Shown here one piece after another: positions 45,589 to 54,663 of a DNA stretch of 64,000 nucleotides. Source of the DNA: Bacteriovorax stolpii. Its GTDB lineage: Bacteria > Bdellovibrionota > Bacteriovoracia > Bacteriovoracales > Bacteriovoracaceae. Position numbers and translations under genes: made by a program. The stretch lies in assembly GCA_945883845.1 (NCBI GenBank), contig CAMCYI010000007.1:88754-152753 (forward strand). The letters are read 5' to 3'. Positions within the stretch are counted from its first letter, which is position 1. Every line of letters begins with the position of its first letter. Under the pieces are notes generated by a model, which saw nothing but the letters and a program-made list of their open reading frames with translations, was not told where the DNA came from and ran no database searches.

Positions 45589-48315
45589 TTGAAACGTTTA
45601 ATTAAAACCCTCGCCGTGCTGGTGGTTTTGCTCATGTTGGGTGTCGGTTCAGTTCTGGGTATGTTCTTCTATATTTCAATGGATCTGCCCGAGATAAATT
45701 CTTTAAAAGATTATAATCCTCCGATGAATTCTCAGATCGTTTCACGTGATGGTGTAGTTCTTCTCGATATTGGTACAGAAACAAGAGAAGTAGTTCCTTT
45801 TGAGAAAATGCCGAAAAAAGTCGTCAGCGCCTTCCTTGCCGCTGAAGACGATAATTTCTACCAACATGAAGGAATTGATTACTACGGTATCGCACGAGCT
45901 TTTCTCGTCAACATGAAAGCAGGCCATCTGGTTCAGGGTGGGTCAACGATCACTCAGCAGGTAGCAAAATCATTTCTTCTTACCAAAGAAAGAACCATCT
46001 CCAGAAAAGTGAAAGATCTCCTTCTTGCCCGAAAAATCGAACAGAAATTTTCAAAAGAAGAAATTCTCTTCCTCTATCTTAATCAGGTTTATCTTGGTGG
46101 TGGATATTACGGCGTGAAAGCTGCGTTCCGTGGATACTTTGATAAGGACCTTGAACAGGCAACGCCCGCCGAATGTGCTCTTGTAGCTGGTCTACTCGTG
46201 GCACCTACGAAATATTCGCCATATGTAAATCCACAATATTCAAAAGTCAGGCAGAACTATGTTCTCAGACGAATGTTCGAAACTAAACAAATTACAGAAG
46301 AAGAATATAAGACTGCTTTGAAAGAAGACATCAAAATGCGTATCCGCAAGCCTAACGAAGTTAAGGGCGGACACTTTACTGACTGGGTAAGACAGGAAGT
46401 GATGAAATCAGTCGGAACTGAGGAGTTTCTTAATAACGGATTTAAAGTTGTCACAACTCTCGACTGGCCTCTTCAGCTGAAAGCGGAAAAGAGTGTAAAA
46501 GAGAAAATAAAGGAACTTGATAAGCGTCAGGGTTTTAAGGGTGCACTCAAGCACCTTGCAACCGATGAAGAAATCATGGATTACCTTCGCGAGCATAGGA
46601 AAAGTATTCTTCGCGATCAATCAACTTTTTTTACATTCGTGATTGCGGGAAAAAACGTTTACGAATTTCATGAAGAAGAAGACTCGTTGAAAAAAAACCA
46701 CGAGTACTTTGAGTCTGAAAAAGAAAAAATCAATGAGCGTTTTAAAAACATGGTGGAAATTGGAAATACTTCTAACGATCCATTCCTGAAATTCCTTCAG
46801 GCCGGGAAGTCATATCCTGGTGTTGTTATGATTGTGGACGATCTTAAGAGAACTGTCGTTGTCGATATCGCCGGAACACGTGCGATCATCCCTGAATCCG
46901 GATTCGAATGGGCACACGAGCGTAAATTCGGTGAAAATCCTGTTTATATGAACCCTCCGAAAACTCCATCAAAAATCCTGAAGAAAGGCGATGTTGTTTT
47001 GGTGCAAATTCTCGAGTCAAGTGTATCACTTGACCAGCTTTCGAATTCCGATTTTTTGAAAAAATATAAAGACCCTTCGCTGAAATCTCTCCTGACAAAA
47101 CAGAAGTTCATCAAAGCAGCACTTGATCAGGAACCGGAAGCTGAGGGCGCTCTCATTGCGATCAATGCTCACAATGGAGACATCGTTACTTTGGTGGGTG
47201 GTGTGGATTTCCAGAAGTCCCAGTTTAATCGTGCAATACAGTCTTCTCGCCAGCCGGGATCATCATTTAAGCCTTTCATCTACGCTGCTGCTTTAGAGAG
47301 TGGATATAATCCTTCAAGCATCCTGATGGATTCACCTCAGGCGCTTGGTGGAGTTGATGATTCACTCAACTGGAAGCCGCGTAACTATGACGGAGAGTTC
47401 ATGGGTCCTATGACACTTCGTCATGCTCTTGAAGTCAGCCGTAACATTCCTACAGTCAGACTTCTCATGGATGTAGGAGTGAAAAAGATTACTGATTTCG
47501 CGAAACGTTTTCATATCGATGCTGAACTTCCGAAAGACATGTCTCTATCTCTGGGTTCATTCGGTATCAGTCTCGCAGAACTCACGAAAGCTTATGCGAT
47601 TTTTCCGAATGGTGGAAAAGCAATTCGTCTCCACCACATCACTTCGATAAAAGATCGAAACGGAAAATCGTATCCGGTTCCAGAAGTGGATAAACCATGG
47701 CCACAGGATCCTGACGCAACTAAGACTAATGAAGCTCCTCTGGCAGAAGGTGTAACAGCGACCGCACCTATTGTTACAGGAAACCCTTTCCAGCAGAATC
47801 TTTCCAATACCCAGGTCTATGATCCACGCCTGGCCTATCTCATGACGAACCTTCTTCGCGGGGTAGCACTCTATGGAACGGGCGCAGCTGCTGGTCGCCT
47901 CAACCCGAATGTTGGTGGAAAAACCGGAACAACAAGCAACTATGTAGACGCTCTTTTCGTCGGATTTACGTCAAATCTCGTCGTGGGTACATGGGCAGGT
48001 TTTGATGATAACCGTCCCTTGGGTTATGGAGAAACCGGTACGAAAACCGCACTTCCTATCTGGATCGATTATATGTCTTCGGCCATTCCCCGTTATGGTG
48101 CACCTGAGTTTAATGCTCCTGATGGCATCATAAACATGATGGTGAATAAAGAGACAGGAAAACCTATGCCAACAGGATCAAATGGTGGATTTCTGGAATC
48201 TTTCGCTAACGGGTATGATCCCAATTCAGATCCTCAGGTATTTGAGCAAGGTGGCACGGCCCCATCAAATTCTTCCCAGACCACGGATGACGGCGATTAT
48301 TACATGAATCAGTAA
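45589..48315 (+). CDS. mrcA: Class A penicillin-binding protein 1A (transglycosylase/transpeptidase)
   Basis: Bifunctional peptidoglycan synthase. TTG 45589 has AAGGA upstream. One N-terminal membrane helix (~5-28), GT51 domain with AAEDDNFYQHEGIDYYGI (catalytic Glu) and QGGSTITQQVAKSFLLT, an inserted OB-like region (~320-500, lysine/glutamate rich), and a transpeptidase domain with SRQPGSSFKPF (SxxK), EVSRNIPTVRL (SxN) and GGKTGTTSNYVDALFVG (KTG). 908 residues is in the PBP1A range. The Gly/Ser/Asn-rich C-terminus is probably disordered. Confidence 0.96.
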   Translation: MKRLIKTLAVLVVLLMLGVGSVLGMFFYISMDLPEINSLKDYNPPMNSQIVSRDGVVLLDIGTETREVVPFEKMPKKVVSAFLAAEDDNFYQHEGIDYYGIARAFLVNMKAGHLVQGGSTITQQVAKSFLLTKERTISRKVKDLLLARKIEQKFSKEEILFLYLNQVYLGGGYYGVKAAFRGYFDKDLEQATPAECALVAGLLVAPTKYSPYVNPQYSKVRQNYVLRRMFETKQITEEEYKTALKEDIKMRIRKPNEVKGGHFTDWVRQEVMKSVGTEEFLNNGFKVVTTLDWPLQLKAEKSVKEKIKELDKRQGFKGALKHLATDEEIMDYLREHRKSILRDQSTFFTFVIAGKNVYEFHEEEDSLKKNHEYFESEKEKINERFKNMVEIGNTSNDPFLKFLQAGKSYPGVVMIVDDLKRTVVVDIAGTRAIIPESGFEWAHERKFGENPVYMNPPKTPSKILKKGDVVLVQILESSVSLDQLSNSDFLKKYKDPSLKSLLTKQKFIKAALDQEPEAEGALIAINAHNGDIVTLVGGVDFQKSQFNRAIQSSRQPGSSFKPFIYAAALESGYNPSSILMDSPQALGGVDDSLNWKPRNYDGEFMGPMTLRHALEVSRNIPTVRLLMDVGVKKITDFAKRFHIDAELPKDMSLSLGSFGISLAELTKAYAIFPNGGKAIRLHHITSIKDRNGKSYPVPEVDKPWPQDPDATKTNEAPLAEGVTATAPIVTGNPFQQNLSNTQVYDPRLAYLMTNLLRGVALYGTGAAAGRLNPNVGGKTGTTSNYVDALFVGFTSNLVVGTWAGFDDNRPLGYGETGTKTALPIWIDYMSSAIPRYGAPEFNAPDGIINMMVNKETGKPMPTGSNGGFLESFANGYDPNSDPQVFEQGGTAPSNSSQTTDDGDYYMNQ

Positions 48316-48335
48316 GATAATTATCAAGAGTGTCG

Positions 48336-48359
48336 ATAGGTCCTAAGTGGAGGACCTAT
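48336..48359 (+). promoter_or_regulatory. Hairpin enclosing the ribosome site and start codon of the TonB-like gene
   Basis: ATAGGTCC and GGACCTAT form a perfect 8-bp stem with the 8-base loop TAAGTGGA. The ribosome site AGTGGAGGA spans loop and stem, and the last stem bases are the AT of the ATG at 48358. The RNA would need to open for translation. The GGA in the loop is the kind of site CsrA binds. Confidence 0.55.
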
Positions 48360-49281
48360 GCAATTTTTGGCCGATCAAAGAAAAGCTTATTCTTATTTTC
48401 TTCTAGCAGCGCTGGTTATCCATAGCTCTGTTCTGATTGTTAAATTCAGAAGTCATTCCACCAGCACATCCCTTTCAAGCGCAGTAAATGATGCCATGAA
48501 AGTTACCATTATGGATGAAGCTATGAAAGCGGCCCTGGTTCAACATAAAAAACAAATCGCACAGTCTGAAGATTCAGCAAATAAAGACAAGCCAAAAGAA
48601 GCTGCTTTCCTCAGCGATAAAGATCGCACTTTTGATCGTCAAACGATGGCGAGAAATGTTGATATTTTCAAAAAGGCCGGCAAAGGCAATGCGGCCATCA
48701 ATCAGGCAGCCCAAAAAAATCCTGTCGTTGCCCAAAAGCCACAGGAAGCGCAAAGAAAGCCACTTCTCAAAGATCTTAAGCTCTCCGACATCGGAATGGC
48801 AGCGGCTCCTCAAAAGCCTGAACCAATACGTGCACCAGCGAGTGTCTCAACTCAAGGTCTCGATAATGGCGATCCATTGAGTAACGGTTTATCAGCTACA
48901 AATGATTACGTTGAAGAAGTCGCTCTAGGGGATTTCACTCATCTCAATACAGTTGAATACAAGTTCTATGGTTTCTATCATCGTATCCGCCAGAAACTCG
49001 AACAGTTCTGGGGCAGAAGCATTCAGGAAAAGGCCCACACGCTTTTCCGTTCCGGTAGAAAAATTGCTTCTTCACAGGATCTGATCACGTCTTTGCAGAT
49101 CACGATGAATGAAAAAGGCGAAATCGTTAATGTGAAAGTTCTGGGGGCATCCGGAATCAAAGAGCTTGATGATGCTGCCATTGAATCATTTAATCAGGCC
49201 GGTCCATTTCCGAATCCACCAAAAGATCTTTTAGTGAATGGTAAGGCCGTAATCGAATGGGGCTTTGTCGTAAAATCTTAG
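48358..49281 (+). CDS. TonB-like protein
   Basis: A 307-residue protein with one N-terminal membrane helix (~11-28), a long Ala/Lys/Gln-rich region that should span the periplasm (~35-200), and a C-terminal TonB/TolA-type domain: FWGRSIQEKAHTLFRSG, LQITMNEKGEIVNVKVLGAS and LDDAAIESFNQAGPFPNPP. No ExbB/ExbD lies next to it; a full system is at 54.7 kb. TolA is an alternative name, and location after a wall synthase is compatible with that. Translation may be controlled by the hairpin at its start. Confidence 0.78.
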   Translation: MQFLADQRKAYSYFLLAALVIHSSVLIVKFRSHSTSTSLSSAVNDAMKVTIMDEAMKAALVQHKKQIAQSEDSANKDKPKEAAFLSDKDRTFDRQTMARNVDIFKKAGKGNAAINQAAQKNPVVAQKPQEAQRKPLLKDLKLSDIGMAAAPQKPEPIRAPASVSTQGLDNGDPLSNGLSATNDYVEEVALGDFTHLNTVEYKFYGFYHRIRQKLEQFWGRSIQEKAHTLFRSGRKIASSQDLITSLQITMNEKGEIVNVKVLGASGIKELDDAAIESFNQAGPFPNPPKDLLVNGKAVIEWGFVVKS

Positions 49282-49553
49282 TGAGTCTTGAGTAGAGTCT
49301 TGAGACGATCAATACCTTCCATAACTACATAGTCAGACCAGATCGAGTCCAACTCGCGGATAGCTTCAACTACTTGAAGTGCTGCTTGATCACGGGAAAT
49401 TTTTTGAGTCTCAGCGTACTGAGAAATGCACTTGTTCAAAATCTCAATCACGGGCGAATTACAAACCTGGTTCAGTCTTTCTTCGAAAGAATGATTAACT
49501 TTTTTTTCTTTGCTTTTAATGATCGCTGTATTGAGAAGCTGAATAGATTCCAT
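49278..49553 (-). CDS. Small hypothetical helical protein
   Basis: A 91-residue, mainly helical protein (MESIQLLNTAIIKSKEKKV, CISQYAETQKISRDQAALQV, AIRELDSIWSDYVVMEGIDR) with AAGGA 9 bases upstream of its ATG. No signal peptide, helix-turn-helix or known motif. It overlaps the TonB-like gene by 4 bases at their 3' ends. TTTACG-N17-GATACT upstream (around 49592-49620 on the minus strand) could be its promoter. Function unknown. Confidence 0.6.
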   Translation of the reverse strand: MESIQLLNTAIIKSKEKKVNHSFEERLNQVCNSPVIEILNKCISQYAETQKISRDQAALQVVEAIRELDSIWSDYVVMEGIDRLKTLLKTH

Positions 49554-49711
49554 TAAAAAAATTCCTTAGGGCTGGCAGTGACAGTGGTGGGGCAGTATCA
49601 CCAAACTCAACTCGTTCGTAAAGAATGATTTAATAAGAGAATAAAAATTTTAGGATGAATTTCAGGAAAGCTTTTTAATTCGAGGTGGGCCAAATAATTT
49701 TCTATTTTTGC

Positions 49712-49751
49712 TAAAAGGTGTCACGTCTCTTATAAGCCGTGACACCTAAAA
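49712..49751 (-). terminator. Terminator of the gcv operon
   Basis: A perfect 10-bp inverted repeat, AGGTGTCACG (49716-49725) and CGTGACACCT (49738-49747), with a 12-base loop, followed on the minus strand by TTTTAG, just past the gcvH stop. The rest of the 202-base gap (49554-49755) shows no other feature. Confidence 0.7.
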
Positions 49752-49755
49752 TTTT

Positions 49756-50145
49756 TTAGTGAGATGTGTTGCAAAACTCTTGATACTGCTCTGCTGTTAA
49801 AAGATTTGTAAGTTCAGTCTTATCTTTGACCTTGACTTTAATTAGCCACGATCCGTACGCATCTGAATTAATTTTCTCCGGAGAACCTTCTAGGTCTGTA
49901 TTTTTTGCGACCACTTCTCCTGTGGCAGGAGCATAAAGATCACTCACAGATTTGATCGATTCAACAACACCGAACGTACTTCCAAGCTTAAGTTCAGATC
50001 CAACATCTGGAACTTCAAGGAAAACAATGTCGCCCAAAGCTGATTGTGCAAAGTCTGTAATACCAACAGTGATCGTGTCACCTTCAACAAGTGCCCACTC
50101 ATGTTCTTTTGTGTATTTCAAATTTGCTGGAATGTTCGTGCTCAT
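49756..50145 (-). CDS. gcvH: Glycine cleavage system H protein
   Basis: Lipoyl carrier that shuttles the aminomethyl group. The lipoylated Lys is in STFGVVESIKSVSDLYAPAT; VGITDFAQSALGDIVFLEVP is also diagnostic. 129 residues is normal. Its ATG touches the stop of gcvT. gcvP, the decarboxylase, is not in the window. Confidence 0.97.
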   Translation of the reverse strand: MSTNIPANLKYTKEHEWALVEGDTITVGITDFAQSALGDIVFLEVPDVGSELKLGSTFGVVESIKSVSDLYAPATGEVVAKNTDLEGSPEKINSDAYGSWLIKVKVKDKTELTNLLTAEQYQEFCNTSH

Positions 50146-51221
50146 TATTTATGTCCTCCGGTTACAAACGGTTGTTTAACTTGTGTCGCTGGATAATATT
50201 TATGACGGATATCTATCTGGTAATTTTCATCTTTCGGTACTTTGGAGAGTTCAATGCGTGCAAACGCAATTCCTTTTCCAGTCGTAACCGACATTGTGCC
50301 GCTTGTGACGACGCCAATAACTTCCTGAGCAGCGTTCACAACAGGATATCCTTCTCTTGGAATTCCCTTATCAAGAGTCAGCTTCACGAGTTTGAATTTT
50401 GCAGGCTTTGTGCTTAAAGCATCCTTGCCAATAAATTTTGTTTTCGAGCCTTTTACTGTCCAGCCAAGACCTGCATCATAAGGATTCACTTCATCATTCA
50501 ATTCATGACCGTAAAGTGGGTAACAAACTTCGAGGCGCAGAACATCGCGGGAAGCCAGACCACAAGGGACAACCCCCGCAGTCATGAAGCTGGCCCACAA
50601 TGATTTGATCGCATTGTGAGAGCCGAAGATTTCGAACCCGTCCTCTCCAGTGTATCCGGTACGCGCAACGATAACGGCTTCTGAACCCAGTTGAGTTTCA
50701 AAAACAGAGTAGTACTCAATTTCCGGCAACTCTTTGAGAAGGGATTTCAGGATGGGATATGATTTGGGCCCTTGCAGGGCGAGAAGCGAGTAATCATCGG
50801 ACTTATTTGTAAATGTGCACTGAAATCCCTGGTGCTTGGATTTCATCCATTCAAAATCTTTCTGGATGTTAGAGGCGTTAACGCAAATGAGAACTTTCCC
50901 CGGAGATAATTTGTAGACGATCAAATCGTCCACAACCGTTCCATCCTCTCGACAGAGAGGGGAGTAGATAGCTTTACCGGTCGGAGCTCCCATAATGTCG
51001 TTGGTAACAAGGTAATCAGCAAATGCTTCGGCATCTTTGCCTTCAAGAAAAAATTCACCCATGTGACTGACATCAAAGACGCCGACATGATTTCTCACTG
51101 CGATGGATTCATCTTTTACGGATGTATATTGAACCGGCATTTCCCAGCCTGCGAACGGAACCATCTTTCCGCTGAGACGAACGTGCTCATCAAAAAGAGA
51201 TGTTCTTAACAATGCGCTCAT
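50145..51221 (-). CDS. gcvT: Glycine cleavage system T protein (aminomethyltransferase)
   Basis: Transfers the methylene group to tetrahydrofolate. Motifs: LFDEHVRLSGKMVPFAGWEM, GVFDVSHMGEFFLEG, RTGYTGEDGFEIF and DEVNPYDAGLGWTVK. 358 residues is normal. It overlaps folD by 4 bases and is followed at one base by gcvH, so one-carbon enzymes are made together. Confidence 0.97.
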   Translation of the reverse strand: MSALLRTSLFDEHVRLSGKMVPFAGWEMPVQYTSVKDESIAVRNHVGVFDVSHMGEFFLEGKDAEAFADYLVTNDIMGAPTGKAIYSPLCREDGTVVDDLIVYKLSPGKVLICVNASNIQKDFEWMKSKHQGFQCTFTNKSDDYSLLALQGPKSYPILKSLLKELPEIEYYSVFETQLGSEAVIVARTGYTGEDGFEIFGSHNAIKSLWASFMTAGVVPCGLASRDVLRLEVCYPLYGHELNDEVNPYDAGLGWTVKGSKTKFIGKDALSTKPAKFKLVKLTLDKGIPREGYPVVNAAQEVIGVVTSGTMSVTTGKGIAFARIELSKVPKDENYQIDIRHKYYPATQVKQPFVTGGHK

Positions 51222-52090
51222 TTTATTCCTTTCAACTGGCCTTCAGTGGCCACAATTAAGTTTTCAATCAAACTCACCACTGTCATTGGGCCTACGCCAC
51301 CTGGAACAGGGCTGATAGCTTCAACAGTACTGAGAAGCCTCTCTCTCGAACAGTCACCGACCAGTTTTCCGTCGAAAGTATTCATGCCCACATCAATCAC
51401 AACAGTTTTTCTTTTTTTATCAAAATATGTTTCATCCAGCAGGTGAGCTATTCCAATAGCTGAAACGACGATATCTGCATTCTTTGTAAATTCACGCAGA
51501 TCTCGTGTTTTTGAATGTGTCAGAGTGACTGTGGCGTTAAGGTTGGTAAAAAGCATTGAAAGTGGTTTCCCAACAATCAAGCTGCGGCCAACGACGACGA
51601 CATTCTGCCCCGAGATGGGAACGTTATAAAATTGCAGGAGCTTGATGACGCCTTTTGGTGTGCACGGCAAAAGTAATTTGAGATCAGCAGAACCTTCGTA
51701 TAAAGACTGCGTGTTCTGACTGTGAAAACCATCAATATCTTTTTCAGGAACAACTAAATCCGGTAGATTGAGATTGCGAAGCTGCGGGCTGACCGGCAAC
51801 TGAATGATTATTCCGTGAGTTCCAGGATCCTTGTTTAATCTGTCGATGTGTCCGAGGAATTCTTTTTCAGAAATTTCACTCGGGTACTGTTCCAGAGTAA
51901 ATTTAGCGCCGACTTCTTCACAGATTTTTTTCTTATTGCGGATGTAACTAAGACTTGCGGGATTATGTCCAACCAGAACAACACTCATGGCCGGTGTAAT
52001 GCCTCGATTTTTTAGAGCGAGACACCGCTCTTTCAAATCAATTTTTGTTTTTTCAACAACCGGAGTGGCAGTTAAGATTCGTGCATTCAT
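51218..52090 (-). CDS. folD: Bifunctional methylenetetrahydrofolate dehydrogenase/cyclohydrolase
   Basis: Interconverts 5,10-methylene-, methenyl- and 10-formyl-tetrahydrofolate. Motifs: PASLSYIRNKKKICEEVGA (catalytic Lys of the YxxxK-type motif), VPEKDIDGFH, VVVGRSLIVGKPLSMLF and PVPGGVGPMTV. 290 residues is normal. It lies in front of gcvT, which makes its substrate. Confidence 0.96.
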   Translation of the reverse strand: MNARILTATPVVEKTKIDLKERCLALKNRGITPAMSVVLVGHNPASLSYIRNKKKICEEVGAKFTLEQYPSEISEKEFLGHIDRLNKDPGTHGIIIQLPVSPQLRNLNLPDLVVPEKDIDGFHSQNTQSLYEGSADLKLLLPCTPKGVIKLLQFYNVPISGQNVVVVGRSLIVGKPLSMLFTNLNATVTLTHSKTRDLREFTKNADIVVSAIGIAHLLDETYFDKKRKTVVIDVGMNTFDGKLVGDCSRERLLSTVEAISPVPGGVGPMTVVSLIENLIVATEGQLKGIK

Positions 52091-52166
52091 ATTTTGTGAT
52101 CACTATAGACTATAACCCTCTAAAAAGTCCTTTCTTATTTATGGCGGCTTTAGTATTTCTCTTCCT

Positions 52167-52346
52167 ATGAAATCACTTTTTTATGTTGCTCTTGGAATGC
52201 AGATCTTCGGCTTAACCGCGGTCGGATTATGTTTTTTTTCCGGAATTACAAATGGTGATTACGGTCGCTTAGAATTGGCCCAACTCGTTTTGGGATCATT
52301 TGTGTTTTACGTCGGAAATTATCTCAAAGGCCGTTCTGCAAGGTAG
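52167..52346 (+). CDS. Small membrane protein (59 residues)
   Basis: ATG 52167 to TAG 52346 encodes MKSLFYVALGMQIFGLTAVG, a continuing hydrophobic stretch, a short polar turn (TNGDYGRLE), a second hydrophobic segment (LVLGSFVFYVGNYL) and a basic end (KGRSAR). The two-helix topology with a positive tail is coherent. No good ribosome site is seen upstream. It sits 33 bases before ruvC in the same direction. Function unknown. Confidence 0.55.
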   Translation: MKSLFYVALGMQIFGLTAVGLCFFSGITNGDYGRLELAQLVLGSFVFYVGNYLKGRSAR

Positions 52347-52379
52347 ACGCAAGCGTCTCACCTTGAGTACAATTTATTC

Positions 52380-52946
52380 ATGATAGTACTCGCCATTGAT
52401 CCCGGTTCAGTCACTGCCGGTTATGCCCTTCTGCAAAAAGATGGTCGCAAAGTTCATTATATCGCATCAGGGATTCTGAAATTTAATTCTGGCGACGAAT
52501 TTCTGCACAGGGTAAAAGACATTTACGATCAAACCATGAATCTCATGGATCAATATCAACCCGATGAAGTAGCCCTTGAGTCATTGATTTTTGTTAAAAG
52601 TCCTGCGGCCTTGATTAAACTCGCTCAATCCCGCGGCACCATGCTCGCCGCGCTTTCACAGAAGTATCATCAGAAAATTTACGAATATTCTCCTAACCTC
52701 GTGAAGTCATCTGTCACAGGTCATGGCCACGCAGACAAAGAAGGCGTGCAGAAAGTCCTTAAGCAATATCTGGGCCTTTCAAATTTCAAAACTCATGACG
52801 AAAGTGATGCCGTAGCGATCGCACTCTGCCATATTCTTAATCACGGCCAGGTGCTGACTAAAACTCCGCGCAAAAAAGCGGGCAAGAAATCCGGTAACGG
52901 TCTTGCAGCTGCACTCGCACACAAGATCAAGGAAACAAATTTATGA
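52380..52946 (+). CDS. ruvC: Holliday junction resolvase RuvC
   Basis: Cuts Holliday junctions. Acidic catalytic residues: LAIDPGSVTAGYA (Asp7), VALESLIF (Glu) and THDESDAVAIALCHI (Asp pair). 188 residues with a basic C-terminus (RKKAGKKSG). It overlaps ruvA by 4 bases. Confidence 0.97.
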   Translation: MIVLAIDPGSVTAGYALLQKDGRKVHYIASGILKFNSGDEFLHRVKDIYDQTMNLMDQYQPDEVALESLIFVKSPAALIKLAQSRGTMLAALSQKYHQKIYEYSPNLVKSSVTGHGHADKEGVQKVLKQYLGLSNFKTHDESDAVAIALCHILNHGQVLTKTPRKKAGKKSGNGLAAALAHKIKETNL

Positions 52947-53557
52947 TCGGTTATATATCAGGCACAGTTGTTTATTCGGACTCACACAAATCGATCGTTC
53001 TCACGGCCCAAGGTGTGGGTTATGAAATTCATACTGCCACTCCGATGGTACCGAACCGTGATACTGCTCTCTTTATCTCTCACATCATTCGTGAAGATTC
53101 ACAGTCTCTCTTTGGGTTTGAATCGGCTGACGAGAAGAAGTTTTTTGAAATGCTTCTCGATGTGAATGGCATCGGTCCAAAATCTGCTTTCGCCCTGGTT
53201 TCTCATCTCGGAGTTCAACAGATAATCAGCGCGATTACTTTTGAAAACGTTGATATCCTTAAGTCAGCTCCTGGTGTTGGCAAAAAAAGCGCAGAACAAA
53301 TTGTTTTGTCTCTTAAAGATAAGGTAACAAAACTGGAAATCGGTTTCTCGACAAAAGATAAGCCAGTCACTTCCGGAGTAAAAACTCCTGAGAAAAATCT
53401 CCTCGATGCCCACCTGGTAAAAGAAACTCTCGCTGCCTGTCAGGGACTTGGTTTCAAAGATAACGATATTCTTCCTCTCATCCAGCGCCATCTTCAAACC
53501 GGTGACGCAAAAAGACCTGAAGATCTCGTAAAACTGATTCTTAAAGAAATGAGATAA
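52943..53557 (+). CDS. ruvA: Holliday junction branch migration protein RuvA
   Basis: Binds four-way junctions and recruits RuvB. OB fold at residues 1-65 (MIGYISGTVVYSD, REDSQSLFGFESADEK), HhH repeats (LLDVNGIGPKSAFAL, LKSAPGVGKKSAEQIVLSL) and a C-terminal RuvB-binding domain after a flexible linker. 204 residues is normal. Confidence 0.97.
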   Translation: MIGYISGTVVYSDSHKSIVLTAQGVGYEIHTATPMVPNRDTALFISHIIREDSQSLFGFESADEKKFFEMLLDVNGIGPKSAFALVSHLGVQQIISAITFENVDILKSAPGVGKKSAEQIVLSLKDKVTKLEIGFSTKDKPVTSGVKTPEKNLLDAHLVKETLAACQGLGFKDNDILPLIQRHLQTGDAKRPEDLVKLILKEMR

Positions 53558-53559
53558 TC

Positions 53560-54543
53560 ATGACCGATCGAGTGGTGACTGGAAATTTAACAACACCTGA
53601 TCGCGAGCAGGAAGCCCAGCTTCGCCCTCAGAATTTTTCCGAATTCATCGGCCAGAAAAAAGTCGTCGATAACATTGATCTCATGGTGAAGTCGGCCCTC
53701 GTACGTAAAACTGGAATGGATCACGTTCTTCTTTCAGGCCCTCCGGGTCTGGGTAAAACGTCTCTCGCCATGTTGATTGCAAAATCCCTTGGCTCTGAAC
53801 TCCATCTCGTCTCAGGCCCGGCCATTGAAAAGAAAGGTGACCTTGCTGCCGTTCTGACGAATCTCAAACCTCGTGATGTCCTTTTTATTGATGAAATCCA
53901 TCGCTTACACATTACGGTTGAAGAACTTCTTTATTCCGCGATGGAAGACTTCCGCCTGGATATTCTGATTGGGCAGGGAGCATCGGCGCGTACGATGCAG
54001 ATCGATCTTTCTTCTTTCACTTTGATTGGTGCTACGACACGTTCTGGACTTCTTTCGAATCCACTGCGTGACCGCTTTATGGCCCACTTAAATTTTGATT
54101 ATTACGAGCCTGACATGATCGCGATTATCATCATGAATAATGCGAAGAAAATGGGGATCGAGCTTTCAGTCGATGCAAAAAATCAGATCGCCCGCAGATC
54201 TCGTGGAACACCTCGTATAGCGAATAGGATTCTTCGCCGTGTTCGTGACTTTGCGCTCGTGAGTGGTACACATAAAGTGGAAACTAAAGAAGTAACTGCT
54301 GCTCTTAATCTTTTGGATATTGATGATCTCGGTCTCGATTCAATGGACAGAAAAATTCTTACCGTCATGAAGAGTTACTACTCTGGCGGACCGGTCGGAA
54401 TTGATGCGCTTTCAGCGACTCTCGGTGAAGATAAACAGACTATCGAAGAGGTCTATGAGCCGTATTTGCTGAAACAAGGTCTTATTCTCAGAACCCCCCG
54501 GGGCCGGGTTTTATCTGAACAGGCTATTTTGCATATTCAGTGA
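53560..54543 (+). CDS. ruvB: Holliday junction branch migration helicase RuvB
   Basis: AAA+ motor of branch migration: LRPQNFSEFIGQKKV, Walker A GPPGLGKTSLA, Walker B DVLFIDEIHRL, sensor 1 TLIGATTRSGLLSNPLRDRF, arginine region SRGTPRIANRILRRVRD, and the winged helix with GGPVGIDALSATLGED. 327 residues is normal. It follows ruvA by 2 bases. Confidence 0.98.
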   Translation: MTDRVVTGNLTTPDREQEAQLRPQNFSEFIGQKKVVDNIDLMVKSALVRKTGMDHVLLSGPPGLGKTSLAMLIAKSLGSELHLVSGPAIEKKGDLAAVLTNLKPRDVLFIDEIHRLHITVEELLYSAMEDFRLDILIGQGASARTMQIDLSSFTLIGATTRSGLLSNPLRDRFMAHLNFDYYEPDMIAIIIMNNAKKMGIELSVDAKNQIARRSRGTPRIANRILRRVRDFALVSGTHKVETKEVTAALNLLDIDDLGLDSMDRKILTVMKSYYSGGPVGIDALSATLGEDKQTIEEVYEPYLLKQGLILRTPRGRVLSEQAILHIQ

Positions 54544-54663
54544 AACAGAACCTATACAACACATAGCGACCTAAAAATCCCCTATAGGATTACAATTTAA
54601 CATCTGGTAGTTTTGCAAAAGTTTTTGCATTTGCTGATCCTCTTCTTTTTTCAGGGAGATTTT

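Noticed and set aside
49756..52090. Missing gcvP as evidence of a broken glycine cleavage system
   Set aside because: gcvP is often encoded elsewhere; gcvT, gcvH and folD are all intact.
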